DNA of 64,000 bases from Anagrus nilaparvatae (GCA_022575985.1 JAKSXM010000247.1:1449501-1513500); one strand, 5' to 3'. Numbered from the stretch's first letter, positions 1 through 12,064 are shown. Notes: generated from the letters alone by a model not told the origin. Translations and numbers: made by a program.

Positions 1-1896
1 TTACAAAAATCAAGATATATATTTAAGCCACTCATTCATACTAAGCTCAATTTATTATTTTTTAAGTGTAATTGAATATTTGCGTATTATTCAAGAATTA
101 TGCATGTAAAGTTTATATTTAGATTTAGTGAATGTTAATTTTTTCTGTTTCCTATGTTTAAAAATTTTCTATAAGCATTAAGTGTGTAAAAAATTTGATA
201 CAGGTATCAAAAGTATAGATGATTTATAATAATATTTTATGTGTTTAATTTTGTTAGATAAAGATTACTTATTTTCTATGTAAAGAAGTAAAACTTATTT
301 AAAGACAATAAAAAGAAAATTTATAAAGAATTTGCAGAATTTAATCGTGTAGTCTTATTAATATGAAAATGACAGAAATTATTGAATTATAAATATTAAA
401 TGTTAAAAATTAATTTTATTTAAACAATGTACTTTGAACTTTGGATTCGGGTACAGCAACCCGAAAAACCTATAATTGTCCTTTTTTCAACCCGGTTGTC
501 AATTTTAGACCAATTACCGTATTATTATTACTGAAGTATAACCTTTTTTTAAGTGATTATAGTGTCGGTTCTAAAAAGTAACGTATTTTGCTCTAGATAC
601 TTAATCCTTTTTATGAATGATTGTTTTGCCATCAACTTAAAAATTAACTACTAATACTAAAATCATAGTTTGCTTAAGGCACATTTCTAATTATTGATGA
701 TCAAAAAATCGACTTTCTTTTTTTTCAATATTTTTATTTAATAACATCTTGGGAACCTAGAAAAAAAATTTAAACAAAAATCTTAAACCGTTTAAGGTGT
801 TTCTTCAGTAATTATTTATGATGACAGAAATGAATGAAACTTATGAAATAAAAAGATAAAGTCTTTAAGAAATGAAATAAACTTTCTTTTTTAACTTTGG
901 TTGCCTAATTATTATTTAATCAAGAAAAAAGTGTAGGTAGTTTAACATTGCTCTTATGGAAAATCATCTTTGGAGCTTTTGAAAAGTATGATTGCGATTA
1001 CACAGATTAATGAAACTTAAATAATATGGTAAATAAAAGCTCAAAGATTATATTTCCAATTTGTTTTTCTTGTTTCATTGCATAATTATTAAATAATTAA
1101 ATAAAAAGTATGTAAATAACCTAGTATTATACTAATACATATACGATTTTACATATGTATGTCGCGTCGATAATTCAGAAATCGAAAAAAATACATACAA
1201 AATGGCGGATATATTGAAGAAACACCTTAAGAGATATTTGGATTTTATTGTCCCGCAAACGCTATCATTCTTCGCTATCAAATTTTGTTTTTTGCGTTTT
1301 TCTCAAAACTACATTTTTGAAAACGGTAACCACTCTCACATAAAAAGTAATCAACGAATTGGCAAAAAATTTTTTTCCTGCTTTTAATTAAGTCATTAAG
1401 CAGTGCGGTAATTAAAAGTTTAAATGCTCAAACAACGAGTGCTTCTAAAAGCATAAAAAATATTTAATCCAAAAAATTTCCAAGTGCTTTTTTAGCACAC
1501 CGAAAAATATTAAATGAACAAATTAAAAAAAGAAACTTGAATAATAAAATGAAAAACAAAATAAAACAAAAAAAAAGCTTAAATTTAACCCATTTATTAT
1601 ATACATTGTTTCAACATTTTTTACTAGTAGTAGTAGTTTATTTTCTTGTGTAACATATGCATTGTTTTACAAGATAATTTGTACTTAAGTCTAATATTAT
1701 AAATCTTAACATATTCTGAACCTACAAACTTAATTTAAAACAAATACAACAGTGCAAAGTGGATTTAATATAAAATTGCACTGGGAGCCAGGGACTTATA
1801 TTTACTTCAGTTTTTATTATTATTATTATTGCTTATTTTTACTTATAAAAAAATGAATAAAAAATTTTTTCTTTTTCGCTTTTATTTGTATATTAT
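1..1896. other. AT-rich sequence, no gene recognised
   Basis: No ORF here resembles a known protein. The one short ATG-initiated ORF (1202-1387) has low-complexity composition and no splice-supported extension. Positions about 790-1125 belong to a dispersed repeat family that recurs near 27.64-27.95 kb and 41.99-42.13 kb. A short TAG microsatellite lies near 1627. Confidence 0.5.
790..1125 (+). repeat. Dispersed repeat family, copy 1
   Basis: The stretch shares ordered blocks with 27640-27950: an ATGAATGAAA block, then ATCATCTTTGGA, AAAAGTAT, CCAATTTGTTTTT and a TTAATAAAATA-like tail ending in AAATAACC. Part of the same order recurs at 41990-42130. There are no coding remnants, so it is probably an old non-autonomous element. 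The similarity was judged by eye. Confidence 0.45.
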
Positions 1897-1898
1897 AT

Positions 1899-1952
1899 AT
1901 TACTAGGGGGCTCCGCCCCCTGCGCGCTCCGCGCGCCAACCCCCGCAAAGCG
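1899..1952 (+). repeat. GC-rich double-hairpin island, copy 1
   Basis: Two adjacent hairpins in otherwise AT-rich DNA: GGGGGC-tcc-GCCCCC, then GCGCG-ctc-CGCGC, followed by CAACCCCC. It is preceded by TATTACTAG. A diverged copy in the opposite orientation lies at 60117-60165. It is probably the end of a mobile element with a structured terminus, but the family is not known to me. Confidence 0.6.
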
Positions 1953-2484
1953 TCGAGTGTGGTGAAAAGGCCCATGTTTACAATTAGAAATTAAATGACA
2001 ATTAATTAGAAAGAATAAAACTTTAAACTTATTTGCTAATAATTTTTTTTTTTATTTAAATAATTTAATTTTTCTTTCACAAATATTTATTTTATTTGCA
2101 ATAATATGAAATCCGTTGTTAAATTTTACTAATTATTTCTTATCATCTATAAAAAATAATAAAATTATTTTTTTAATAAAAATTATTTTTTTTTTAATTT
2201 TCAAAAAAATATCTATACCTGCATCTCTTAATAGTTCTTGGCCTTCCATAAATTCTTCTAAAATTAGTATTTCGTCAGATATAATTCGTATTAATTTGTT
2301 ATCAAAGTTAAATATATTGTACGTTTTGTATTTATCTATTAATTTTATTAAGTTAATAATTTTTTATGCTTTTTAATAATTTTATTTTTATGATTTTTTC
2401 AAGTTTTACTCGAGTTTAGTGAATAGAAAAATAAAAATAATTTGACCTTTTATCGAGTACAATTTAATTTATTTATTTATTGAC

Positions 2485-2512
2485 GTTTCCACCCCTAGTT
2501 CGGGGTCCTTTT
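2485..2512. repeat. Short hairpin, ACCCC-TAGTTC-GGGGT
   Basis: A hairpin sits inside a TTTATTGACGTTTCCACC context near the 3' side of the minus-strand LINE. Similar GACGTTTC...CGGGGTC hairpins occur in retroelement untranslated regions (recollection, not verified). It may mark a separate small insertion. Confidence 0.35.
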
Positions 2513-2772
2513 CAAAATCTATTTAGAAATTTTTAATTAATAAAATTACACAAAGTATATAAAATATAGAAAAATATTTGACAATTTTAAATTCTTACAT
2601 TTTTAAATTATTATTACATGAATATTATTAATTTTATTTTTACCTTTTTTACTTAATTCGCCTATTATTTCTATAACTTTTAGCTGAAGAAAATAAATTT
2701 TAAACTTAAAAAAAAAAAAAAAATAAAATAAAAATAAAAAAAATTGCAATTTGAATAAAAAAAAACAAACAC

Positions 2773-2825
2773 GGGTGCCCAAATGGGGGTGTCCAAACGG
2801 GGGTGTCCAAATGGGGGTGACCAAA
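2773..2825. repeat. 14-bp minisatellite, ~3.5 copies
   Basis: The unit GGGGGTGTCCAAAT is tandemly repeated, with small variants (CCAAAC, GACCAAAG). It abuts the end of the LINE reverse-transcriptase reading frame, so the last residues of that ORF are repeat-encoded. The unit resembles half of the 28-bp G-rich repeat at 4869-5027. Confidence 0.7.
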
Positions 2826-4821
2826 GCTAAATTCTTTACTGTTTTTTTTATTTGAATTTCCCACCTTAGATTTGAATCTATTATGATACCCAGGAACTTG
2901 CTTTCAACAACCCTTTTAATCGTGTTCATTTCAATTTCAACCTTAAACTCTTTGGGTTGCGTAGATTTATATATGGAAAAAGTGGTATATTCTGTCTTTT
3001 CTATGTTTAGTAATAGTTTGTTCGTATTTAGCCAATCATATATTCTCCCCATTTTGTGATTAGCGTCCCGTTCAACCTCTATCCAATTCTTTCCTCTACA
3101 TATCACTGTTGTATCATCTGCAAACGATATGATATCATTTTCAAATAGATACAACAGTTCATTTATGTATATAAGGAATAGTATTGGACCTAGGACTGAC
3201 CCCTGTGGTACTCCTATCTCGACATTACATTCTTTACTATAACAGTCATCTATTTTTACAATTTGCTTCCGATTTACTAGGTAACTTTTAATTATATTTT
3301 TTGTCTTTCCACGTATACCAATATTTTCTAATTTACTATATAGTATGTTATGTTCAACCATATCGAATGCTTTTTGTAGGTCAAGGAATATTACCGCCAT
3401 AGGGGTAGAGGTGCCTAGAGTTTCGTATATATTTTCAGTTAAGTAATCAATGGCCATACTTGTGTTGCAGCCTTCTCTAAATCCGTTTTGTCTTTTTGCT
3501 AAAATTTCGTATTTTTCTAGGTAACTGACTATCCTAACCTTTACTAGTTTTTCAAATATTTTTGACAGGTTTGATAAAAGAGCTATGGGTCTATAGTTTT
3601 TACATAGATGACTATCACCAGTTTTGAATATTGGTGTAATTATTGCAATTTTAAGGCTGTCAGGAAATACTTCAGTTTCTATAATTAAGTTAAAAATGTG
3701 AGCAATTGGTTTCGTTAAGTAGTTACTTAGGGTTTTTAGGGTTGCAACACTGATATTATCATTACCTGTTGCTTATTTTACGTCTAGTGAATTTATGACT
3801 TTTTCGATTTCTTCAGTGCTAGTTTGTGAAAAAAATATTGTATTTTCGTTTATTTTTGGGTTGTACTCTATGTTTGTGGGTTTAATTTTAGCAGTCAGTT
3901 TTTTTGCTATGTTTGTATAGTAATTGTTGAAAGTATTTGCTATGTCCTCTTTATTTATCAAAATTTGTTGATTTTCTGTAATTAAGTCTATTTTCTCATT
4001 TATCTTTTTTGTATTTTTATTGTAAACGTTTTCAGTGATAAATTCCCATAATTTTTTGGTATTGTTTATGTTTTCTACTTGTCTTTGTAAATTAATTTCT
4101 TTCGCTTTTTTTATCATTATTTTAAATATATATTGATATTTTACAAATCTTTTTTTCTTTGTCCCATTTGTTGGATCATCTTTCCAAACTTTATATAGTT
4201 TTTGTTTTACTTTACTAGATTTTAATATACCTTTGGTTACCCATTCATTTTTTGGTTCATTTTTACTTTTATTTTTTATTTTGACCCTTGAATCATTTTG
4301 AATTGCCATTATTTTTTTGATAAGCAAATTTGTTGCTTCATTTACGTTCCCTATTTGGTAAATTTCCCCCCAATTTGTGTTTATAGCTGATGTTAACATT
4401 TTTTTGTAATTAAATTTGTATAATTTTTTCTTATTCTCATTTGGTATTGTATAATTTTGTATGCTGATAGCGGCCATGTAGTGATCTGTTATTTGGTTTT
4501 GAATATTATATGTTACCGCATTTTTGTTTTTTGACAGTCTATAAAAAATATGGTCTATGCAAGTACCACCGTTTTTGTTTGGTCTCGTTACCGTATTTAT
4601 GCCGCTTACATACTCATTTTGAAGCATGTTCGTTAAATATTCTACTGATTCTTTATCTATTTCTAATATATTTATATTTATGTCACCTATAATTATGTGA
4701 TTTTTTTGACTTTTTTTATCTTTTAAGTATTTTTAAAATAATTTATTAAATTCATCTTTATTGACTTTTTGTGACCTATACATGGCAGTTATCAGCAAAT
4801 TATCATTTACTTTATTATTTT

Positions 4822-5307
4822 AACATGGAACATGTTTATAGGGAGGGGGTACTTCAGAACTTGAAAATTAAGGGGGGGGGGTCAAATTTGTCCTATTTAA
4901 GGGGGGTGGTCAAATATGTCCTATTTAACGGGGGTGGTCAAATTTGTCCTATTTAAGGGGGGTGGTCAAATTTGTCCTATTTAAGGGGGGTGGTCAAATA
5001 TGTCCTATTTAAGGGGGGTGGTCAAATGAAACTTAGAATAATTAGAAGACTTTAAAAAATCTGAGCTTAAGGACTTCAGATAATACAGGTTTATAGACTT
5101 AAAATAATATCGATTTAGGGACTTGGAATAAAATTGATTAAGGGACTTAGAATAATTCAAGTTTAGGGAATCAAAATAGTTTGGGTTTAGAATCTTAACA
5201 GCTAGTAAGGTGATAATTACAAATTATAAAATTAGAAAATTGTATTGTAATGTTGAGTAACATTTGTATTATACCTAGTCCTCATCTGGAAGTAAACATG
5301 TTCCATG
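4822..5307. mobile_element. Hairpin-ended repeat element, copy 1
   Basis: The element sits inside the LINE endonuclease frame. Each end carries the hairpin AACATGTTCCATGTT or a close variant (4822 and 5294). The interior is a 28-bp G-rich minisatellite followed by degenerate ~28-30-bp units such as AGGGACTTAGAATAATTC. Relatives lie at about 51356-51610 and 61400-61652. The right boundary may run to about 5335. No coding capacity is seen. Confidence 0.7.
4869..5027. repeat. 28-bp G-rich minisatellite, ~5.5 copies
   Basis: The tandem unit is GGGGGGTGGTCAAAT followed by TTGTCCTATTTAA. Copies differ only at one or two positions (AAAT/ATAT, AAGG/ACGG), so the array is fairly young. It lies within the hairpin-ended element. 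Confidence 0.9.
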
Positions 5308-5859
5308 CATTTAGGTTGTGTTTACACAAACCGGTTATAAGTTTTTACTTTGGTTTATACTTATTTCTATTGCCTTAATTTGACCTATGTTTGTAATGTT
5401 TATTTTTGAACTTATATTATCCTTCACGTAAACAAGAACTCCATCGTTTTGATTGATATCACCCTCGCTGTAGTGGTTGACGTAGCCTTGTATTTTGTAT
5501 TCAGTTATACTGTGGATTTTTCTAGTTTCAGTGCATATTATTAAGTCAGGTTTGTACTTGATTTCTATTATTTTTGTTAAAAGATTTTCGTGATTTGCAT
5601 TTATGCCTCGAATGTTAGTGTGAAAAATATTGAAATTATTGTTGGTTTTTTCCATTTTATTATTATAATCTTATGTCCGTGAAGCTGGCAGAAATAACCC
5701 AGCAGAAACATAAAGGTGTTCACACATCAGTTAGCGTAAATTCCAAAAATGAGATAAAAGCCCATGGTTATCATCCTATAGGTTTTTCAAGGTGCTAAAA
5801 CCAATTTTCCTATCGGAAAAGTAAAATTTTAAGATGGCGCTTCGAAAATTGCCATAATT

Positions 5860-6440
5860 TCCACCTGCAAATTCAAAAACAATACTTTGCATCTTTCATT
5901 GGTAAAATTTTGTATCTGGGGGTTTTCGGGTTCGCTAAATTTAGTCCCGTTATCAGAAAAGAGAAAAATTATCATGCATTTTCCAACCGGAAAATTCGAA
6001 AATAAAACTTAAAACTTTGTAACGTAAAATTTTGTATACGGAGGTTTTCGGGGTCGCAAAATTTAATCCCGTCATCAAAAAATAGAAAATTTATCATCAA
6101 GACTGGAAAACAGTTGCATTTTCCACCCGGAAAATTCGAAAATAAAACTTAGCAACATTCTAAAGTACAATTTTGTATACGGGGGTTTTAGTAGTCACTA
6201 AATTCAACTATGACATCCAAAAAGAGAAAATACTTTATTGTACCTGGAAAATGGCAATATTTTCCACCCGGAAAATTTAAAAATGTTATTCTTCACACAG
6301 TAGGGTAAAATATCTATCTGGGAGTTTTTGGGCTCGCTAAATTTAGTCCCGTCATCAGAAAATAGAAAATTTATCATCGAGCCTGGAAAAAAGTTACATT
6401 TCCACCCGGAAAATTCGAAAATAAAACTTAGCAATAATTG
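5860..6440 (-). repeat. ~140-bp subterminal repeats, left arm (~4)
   Basis: Units recur about every 140 bp and are marked by a CCACCCGGAAAATTCGAAAA-type block (near 5985, 6125, 6265 and 6405). They are the mirror image of the units at 11100-11760. A small ORF read through them is reproduced on the other strand in the right arm, so it is not a gene. Confidence 0.8.
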
Positions 6441-6589
6441 TTTCAAATCAACTTACTTTTAAATTTATTACCCATTATTCATAAAAAACCATTTAAAAAC
6501 ATTTTTGCCCATTTAAAGTCAATTAATAACTATAAAAAATAAAAATATTGTTTTTTACTGATTTTGAGGATTTATATAAAAAGAACTAA

Positions 6590-9357
6590 GTTCTCAAGTC
6601 TGGCGGTCCAAGGGCCAAAATATTTCATTATGTTATTATTGTATACATAATTATGTATACGATATGGCCACTTAGATCACGTTACTCGGCAGGAAAAGTG
6701 TCATATTGGCCTAAATGGCACGTTTAAATTGTACGAAATTTTAAAGATTTGCAAAAAGGGCCATATCTGCTGAGTCTGGCAGCCCAAGGGACAAAATATT
6801 TTATTATGTAATTATTGTATACATATTTATATATACGATTCGGCCGCTTGGATCACGTTACTCGGCCTAAAAAGTATCAGTTTGGCCTATATGGCGAGTT
6901 TGAACATTACTAATTTCGAGAATTTTTATAAAAGAGCAAAATCTGTTAAGTCTGGCGGCCCAAGTGCCAAAATATTTCTGTATGGCTTTACTGAATACAT
7001 AAAGAAATATAAGATTTTGCCACTTAGATCACGTTACTCGGCCGAAAAAGTGTCATTTTGACCTACATGACGGGTTTGATTTGTACGAAATTTTAAAGAT
7101 TTGCACAAAGGGCCAAATCTGCTGAGTCCGGCGGCCCAAGGGCGAAAATATTTCTATATGGCTTTACTTTATACATAATTAAGTATAAGATTTGGCCACT
7201 TAGATCACGTTACTCGGCCGAAAAAGTGTAATTTTCGCCTATATGGCGGGTTTGATTTGTACGAAATTTTAAAGATTTGCACAAAGGGCCAAATCTGCTG
7301 AGTCCGGCGGCCCAAGGGCGAAAATATTTCTATATGGCTTTACTTTATACATAATTACGTATAAGATTTGGCCACTTAGATCACGTTACTTGGCCGAAAA
7401 AGTGTAATTTTCGCCTATATGGCGGGTTTTAACATTACTAATTTCGAGGATTTCTATAAAAGGGCAAAATCTGTTATGCCTGGCGGCCCAAGGGCCAAAA
7501 TATTTCATTATGAACTTACTTTGTACATAATTATAATTAAGGATTAGCCAGTTTGAACACGTTACTCGGCAGGAAAAGTGTCATTTTGGCCTAAATGGCA
7601 GGTTTTAATTTTTTCGAAATTATGAAAGATTTGCACAAAGGGCCAAATCTGCTGAGTCTGGCGGCCCAAGGGACAAAATATTTCATTATGTAATTATTGT
7701 ATACATAATTATGTATACCATTTGGCCACTTAGATCACGTTACTCGGCCGAAAAAGTGTAATTTTCGCCTATATGGCGGGTTTTAACATTACTAATTTCG
7801 AGGATTTCTATAAAAGGGCAAAATCTATTATGCCTGGCGGCCCAAGGGCCAAAATATTTCATTATGAACTTACTTTGTACATAATTATAATTAAGGATTA
7901 GCCAGTTTGAACACGTTACTCGGCAGGAAAAGTGTCATTTTGGCCTAAATGGCAGGTTTTAATTTTTTCGAAATTTTGAAAGATTTGCACAAAGGGCCAA
8001 ATCTGCTAAGTCTGGCGGCCCAAGGGACAAAATATTTCATTATGTAATTATTGTATACATAATTATGTATACCATTTGGCCACTTAGATCACGTTACTCG
8101 GCCGATAAAGTGTAATTTTCGCCTATATGGCGGGTTTTAACATTACTAATTTCGAGGATTTCTATAAAAGGGCAAAATCTGTTATGCCTGGCAGCCCAAG
8201 GGCCAAAATATTTCATTATGAACTTACTTTGTACATAATTATAATTAAGGATTAGCCAGTTTGAACACGTTACTCGGCAGGAAAAGTGTCATTTTGGCCT
8301 AAATGGCAGGTTTTTATTTTTTCGAAATTATGAAAGATTTGCACAAAGGGCCAAATCTGCTGAGTCTGGCGGCCCAAGGGACAAAATATTTCATTATGTA
8401 ATTATTGTATACATAATTATGTATACCATTTGGCCACTTAGATCACGTTACTCGGCCGAAAAAGTGTGATTCTCGCCTATATGGCGGGTTTTAACATTAC
8501 TAATTTCGAGGATTTCTATAAAAGGGCAAAATCTGTTATGCCTGGCGGCCCAAGGGCCAAAATATTTCATTATGAACTTACTTTGTACATAATTATAATT
8601 AAGGATTAGCCAGTTTGAACACGTTACTCGGCAGGAAAAGTGTCATTTTGGCCTAAATGGCAGGTTTTAATTTTTTCGAAATTTTGAAAGATTTGCACAA
8701 AGGGCCAAATCTGCTGAGTCTGGCGGCCCAAGGGACAAAATATTTCATTATGTAATTATTGTATACATAATTATGTATACCATTTGGCCACTTAGATCAC
8801 GTTACTCGGCAGGAAAAGTGTCATATTGGCATAAATGGCAGATTTGAATTATACGAAATTTTAAAGATTTGCAAAAAGGGCCAAATCTGTTAAGTCTGGC
8901 GGCCCAAGGGCCAAAATATTTCCTTATGGCTTTACTTTATACATAATTATTTATAAGATTTGGCCACTTAGATCACGTTACTCGGCAGGAAAAGGGCCAT
9001 TTTGGCCTAAATGGCTGGTTTGAATTTTATGAAATTTTAAAGATTTCCACAAAAGTGCAAAATCTCTTCAGTCTGGCGGCCCAAGGGCCAAAATATTTCA
9101 ATATGACCTCACTTTGTACATAATTATAATTAAGGATTAGCCAGTTTGAACACGTTACTCGGCAGGAAAAGTGTCATTTTGGCCTAAATGGCAGGTTTGA
9201 ATTGTACGAAATTTTAAAAATTTGCACGAAGGGCCAAATCTGCTGAGTCCGGCGGCCCAAGGGCGAAAATATTTCTTAATGGCTTTACTTTATGCATAAT
9301 TATTTATAAGATTTTTCCACTTAGATCACGTTACTCGGCCAAAAAAGTTTCATTTTC
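6590..9357 (+). repeat. ~176-bp satellite array, left arm (~16 monomers)
   Basis: The landmark CTGGCGGCCCAAGGG recurs about every 176 bp (near 6601, 6776, 6954, 7130, 7305, 7481, 7660, 7833, 8010, 8189, 8365, 8541, 8723, 8898, 9074 and 9250). A second conserved block is CACGTTACTCGGC. From about 7480 to 8720 two monomer types alternate (ATACCATTTGGCC type and AAGGATTAGCC type), giving a ~352-bp higher-order dimer. The monomer length is close to that of many insect satellites. Confidence 0.92.
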
Positions 9358-10935
9358 AAATGCAAATCTTTAAAATTTCGTAAAATTCGAACCTGGTATT
9401 TATGCAAAAATGGCACCTTTTCGGCCGAGTAACGTAATCTAAGTTGCCAAATCTTATACATAATTATGTATAAAATAATTATATAATGAAATATTTTGGC
9501 CCTTGGGCCGCCAGATTCAAAAGTTTTGACCCTTTGTGCAAATCTTTAAAATTTTGTAAAATTCAAACTTTCTGTTTAGGCCAAAATGACAATCTTACTG
9601 CCGAGTAACGTGTTCAAACCGGCCAATTCGTAATTATAATTATGTACGAAGTAAGGCTATAATGAAATATTTTGGTCCTTGTGCCGCCAGACTGAAGAGA
9701 TTTTGCACTTTTGTGGAAATCTTTAAATTATCATAAAATTCAAACCTGCCATTTAGGCCAAAATGGCCCTTTTCCTGCCGAGTAACGTGATCCAAGTGGC
9801 CAAATCTTATACATAATTATGTATAAAGTAAAGCCATAAAGAAATATTTTCGCCCTTGGGCCGCCGGGCTCAGCAGATTTGGCCGTTTGTGCAAATCTTT
9901 CAAAATTTCGAAAAAATTAAAAGCTGCCATTTAGGCCAAAATGACACTTTTCCTGCCGAGTAACGTGTTCAAACCGGCCAATCCTTAATTATAATTATGT
10001 GCAAAGTAAGTTCATAATGAAATATTTTGGTCCTTGGGCCACCAGACTTAACAGATTTTGCCGTTTTATAGAAATTATCAAAATTCGTAATGTTCAAACC
10101 CGCCATGTAGGCCAAAATGACACTTTTCCTGCCGAGTAACGTGATCTAAGTGGCCAAATCTTATACGTAATTATGTATAAAGTAAAGCCATATAGAAATA
10201 TTTTCGCCCTTGGGCCGCCGGACGCAGCAGATTTGGCCCTTTGTGCAAATCTTTAAAATTTCGTATAATTCAAACCTGCCATTTAGGCCAATATGACACT
10301 TTTCCTGCCGAGAAACGTGATCTATGTAAGTGGCCAAATGTTATACATAATTATGTTTACAATAATTACATAATTAAATATTTTGTCCCTTGGGCCGCCA
10401 GACTCAGCAGATTTGGCCCTTTGTGCAAATCTTTAAAATTTCGTACAAATCAAACCTGCCATTTAGGCCAAAATGACACTCTTTTTGCTGAGTAACGTGA
10501 TCTAAGTGGCCAAATCTTATACATAATTATGTATACAATAAATACATAATGAAATATTTTGGCCCTTGGGCCGCCAGACTGAAGAGATTTTGCACTTTTG
10601 TGGAAATCTTTAAAATTTCATAAAATTCAAACCAGCCATTTAGGCCAAAATGGCCCTTTTCCTGCCGAATAACGTGATCTAAGTGGCCAAATCTTATAAA
10701 TAATTATGTATAAAGTAAAGCCATAAGGAAATATTTTGGCCCTTGGGCCGCCAGACTTAACAGATTTGGCCCTTTTTGCAAATCTTTAAAATTTCGTACA
10801 ATTTAAACGTGCCATTTAGGCCAATATGACACTTTTCCTGCCGAGTAACGTGATCTAAGTGGCCATATCGTATACATAATTATGTATACAATAATAACAT
10901 AATGAAATATTTTGGCCCTTGGACCGCCAGACTTG
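9358..10935 (-). repeat. ~176-bp satellite array, right arm (~9 monomers, inverted)
   Basis: The same monomer appears in the opposite orientation. The landmark is now CCCTTGGGCCGCCAGAC, near 9500, 9680, 9860, 10038, 10214, 10393, 10568, 10747 and 10922. The orientation switch is abrupt near 9357. The lower copy number than in the left arm suggests unequal exchange or slippage after the palindrome formed. Confidence 0.92.
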
Positions 10936-11099
10936 AGAACTTAGTTCTTTTTATATAAATCCTCAAAATCAGTAAAAAACAATATTTTTATTTTTTATAG
11001 TTATTAATTGACTTTAAATGGGCAAAAATGTTTTTAAATGGTTTTTTATGAATAATGGGTAATAAATTTAAAAGTAAGTTGATTTGAAACAATTATTGC

Positions 11100-11760
11100 T
11101 AAGTTTTATTTTCGAATTTTCCGGGTGGAAATGTAACTTTTTTCCAGGCTCGATGATAAATTTTCTATTTTTTGATGACGGGACTAAATTTTGCGACCCT
11201 GAAAACCCCCGTATACAAAATTTTACGTTACAAAGTATATAAGTTATATTTTTGAATTTTCCGGGTGGAAATTGCAACTGCTCTCCAGTCTCGATGATAA
11301 ATTTTCTATTTTCTGATGACGGGACTAAATTTAGCGAGCCCAAAAACTCCCAGATAGATATTTTACCCTACTGTGTGAAGAATAACATTTTTAAATTTTC
11401 CGGGTGGAAAATATTGCCATTTTCCAGGTACAATAAAGTATTTTCTCTTTTTGGATGTCATAGTTGAATTTAGCGACCACTAAAATCCCCGTATACAAAA
11501 TTGTACTTTAGAATGTTGCTAAGTTTTATTTTCGAATTTTCCGGGTGGAAAATGCAACTGATTTCCAGTCTTGATGATAAATTTTCTATTTTTTGATGAC
11601 GGGATTAAATTTTGCGACCCCGAAAACCTCCGTATACAAAATTTTACGTTACAAAGTTTTAAGTTTTATTTTCGAATTTTCCGGTTGGAAAATGCATGAT
11701 AATTTTTCTCTTTTCTGATAACGGGACTAAATTTAGCGAACCCGAAAACCCCCAGATACA
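11100..11760 (+). repeat. ~140-bp subterminal repeats, right arm (~5)
   Basis: Mirror image of 5860-6440 with one extra unit. The marker TTTTCCGGGTGGAAA recurs near 11116, 11258, 11398, 11538 and 11678. The ORFs here are repeat translations. Confidence 0.8.
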
Positions 11761-12064
11761 AAATTTTACCAATGAAAGATGCAAAGTATTGTTTTTGAAT
11801 TTGCAGGTGGAAATTATGGCAATTTTCGAAGCGCCATCTTAAAATTTTACTTTTCCGATAGGAAAATTGGTTTTAGCACCTTGAAAAACCTATAGGATGA
11901 TAACCATGGGCTTTTATCTCATTTTTGGAATTTACGCTAACTGATGTGTGAACACCTTTATGTTTCTGCTGGGTTATTTCTGCCAGCTTCACGGACATAT
12001 AATCTTCGATGTCTTCACATATGACTTCTGTATTGTTAGTTATATGAATTGTATTTTGTGCCAT

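Larger units (their letters stand above)
5673..11998. mobile_element. 6.3-kb palindromic foldback element with target duplication
   Basis: Both ends carry the same sequence in inverted orientation, beginning ATGTCCGTGAAGCTGGCAGA and matching for roughly the first kilobase. The 8 bases ATAATCTT occur directly outside both ends (a ninth T is ambiguous). The arms consist of a unique outer segment, ~140-bp subterminal repeats, then a ~176-bp satellite that reverses direction near 9357. The left satellite arm is longer (about 16 units against 9). No transposase is encoded; short ORFs in the arms are mirror translations of repeats. The 8-9-bp duplication is compatible with hAT, P or MULE mobilisation. 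It disrupts the LINE ORF2 after codon 22. Confidence 0.9.
2827..12064 (-). pseudogene. LINE (CR1/Jockey-group) ORF2, interrupted
   Basis: The minus-strand ORF2 starts at 12064. Its first 22 codons (12064-11999) are followed by a 6.3-kb insertion, and the frame resumes at 5672. An endonuclease start is visible (FHTNIRGI, about 5630). The endonuclease is then broken by the 4822-5307 element and continues with TCIDHIFY and ITDHYMAAIS motifs (4627-4480). A reverse transcriptase follows, with FKTGDSHLCKNYRPIAL (about 3600), FLDLQKAFD (about 3385), GVPQGSVLGP (about 3200) and FADDT (about 3110). The RT catalytic Asp residues are kept. In-frame stops occur at 4733-4735 and 3773-3775. The 3' end dissolves into a 14-bp minisatellite. 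With two nonsense codons and two insertions the copy is dead. The exact clade was not determined. Confidence 0.88.

Noticed and set aside
2116..2376. 86-codon plus-strand ORF
   Set aside because: Ile/Phe/Leu/Lys composition as expected from random AT-rich DNA; no motif or splice context.
4869..5027. G-quadruplex from the G-rich minisatellite
   Set aside because: G-runs are about 22 bases apart, too far for a standard quadruplex, although a long-loop form cannot be excluded.
6204..6446. 80-codon minus-strand ORF
   Set aside because: Most of it is duplicated on the plus strand at 11252-11467 in the other palindrome arm, so it is a translation of subterminal repeats.
6590..9357. CRISPR-like array
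   Set aside because: Whole ~176-bp units are repeated with no short repeats separated by unique spacers, and the context is eukaryotic.
10241..10495. 84-codon ORF in the satellite
   Set aside because: It is a read-through of the 176-bp monomers and its two halves are near copies of each other.
11873..12064. Whole 63-codon ORF as a separate gene
   Set aside because: It is a chimera: 22 codons of LINE ORF2 fused to the end of the foldback arm. The arm-derived part also occurs in the other arm at 5673-5800.
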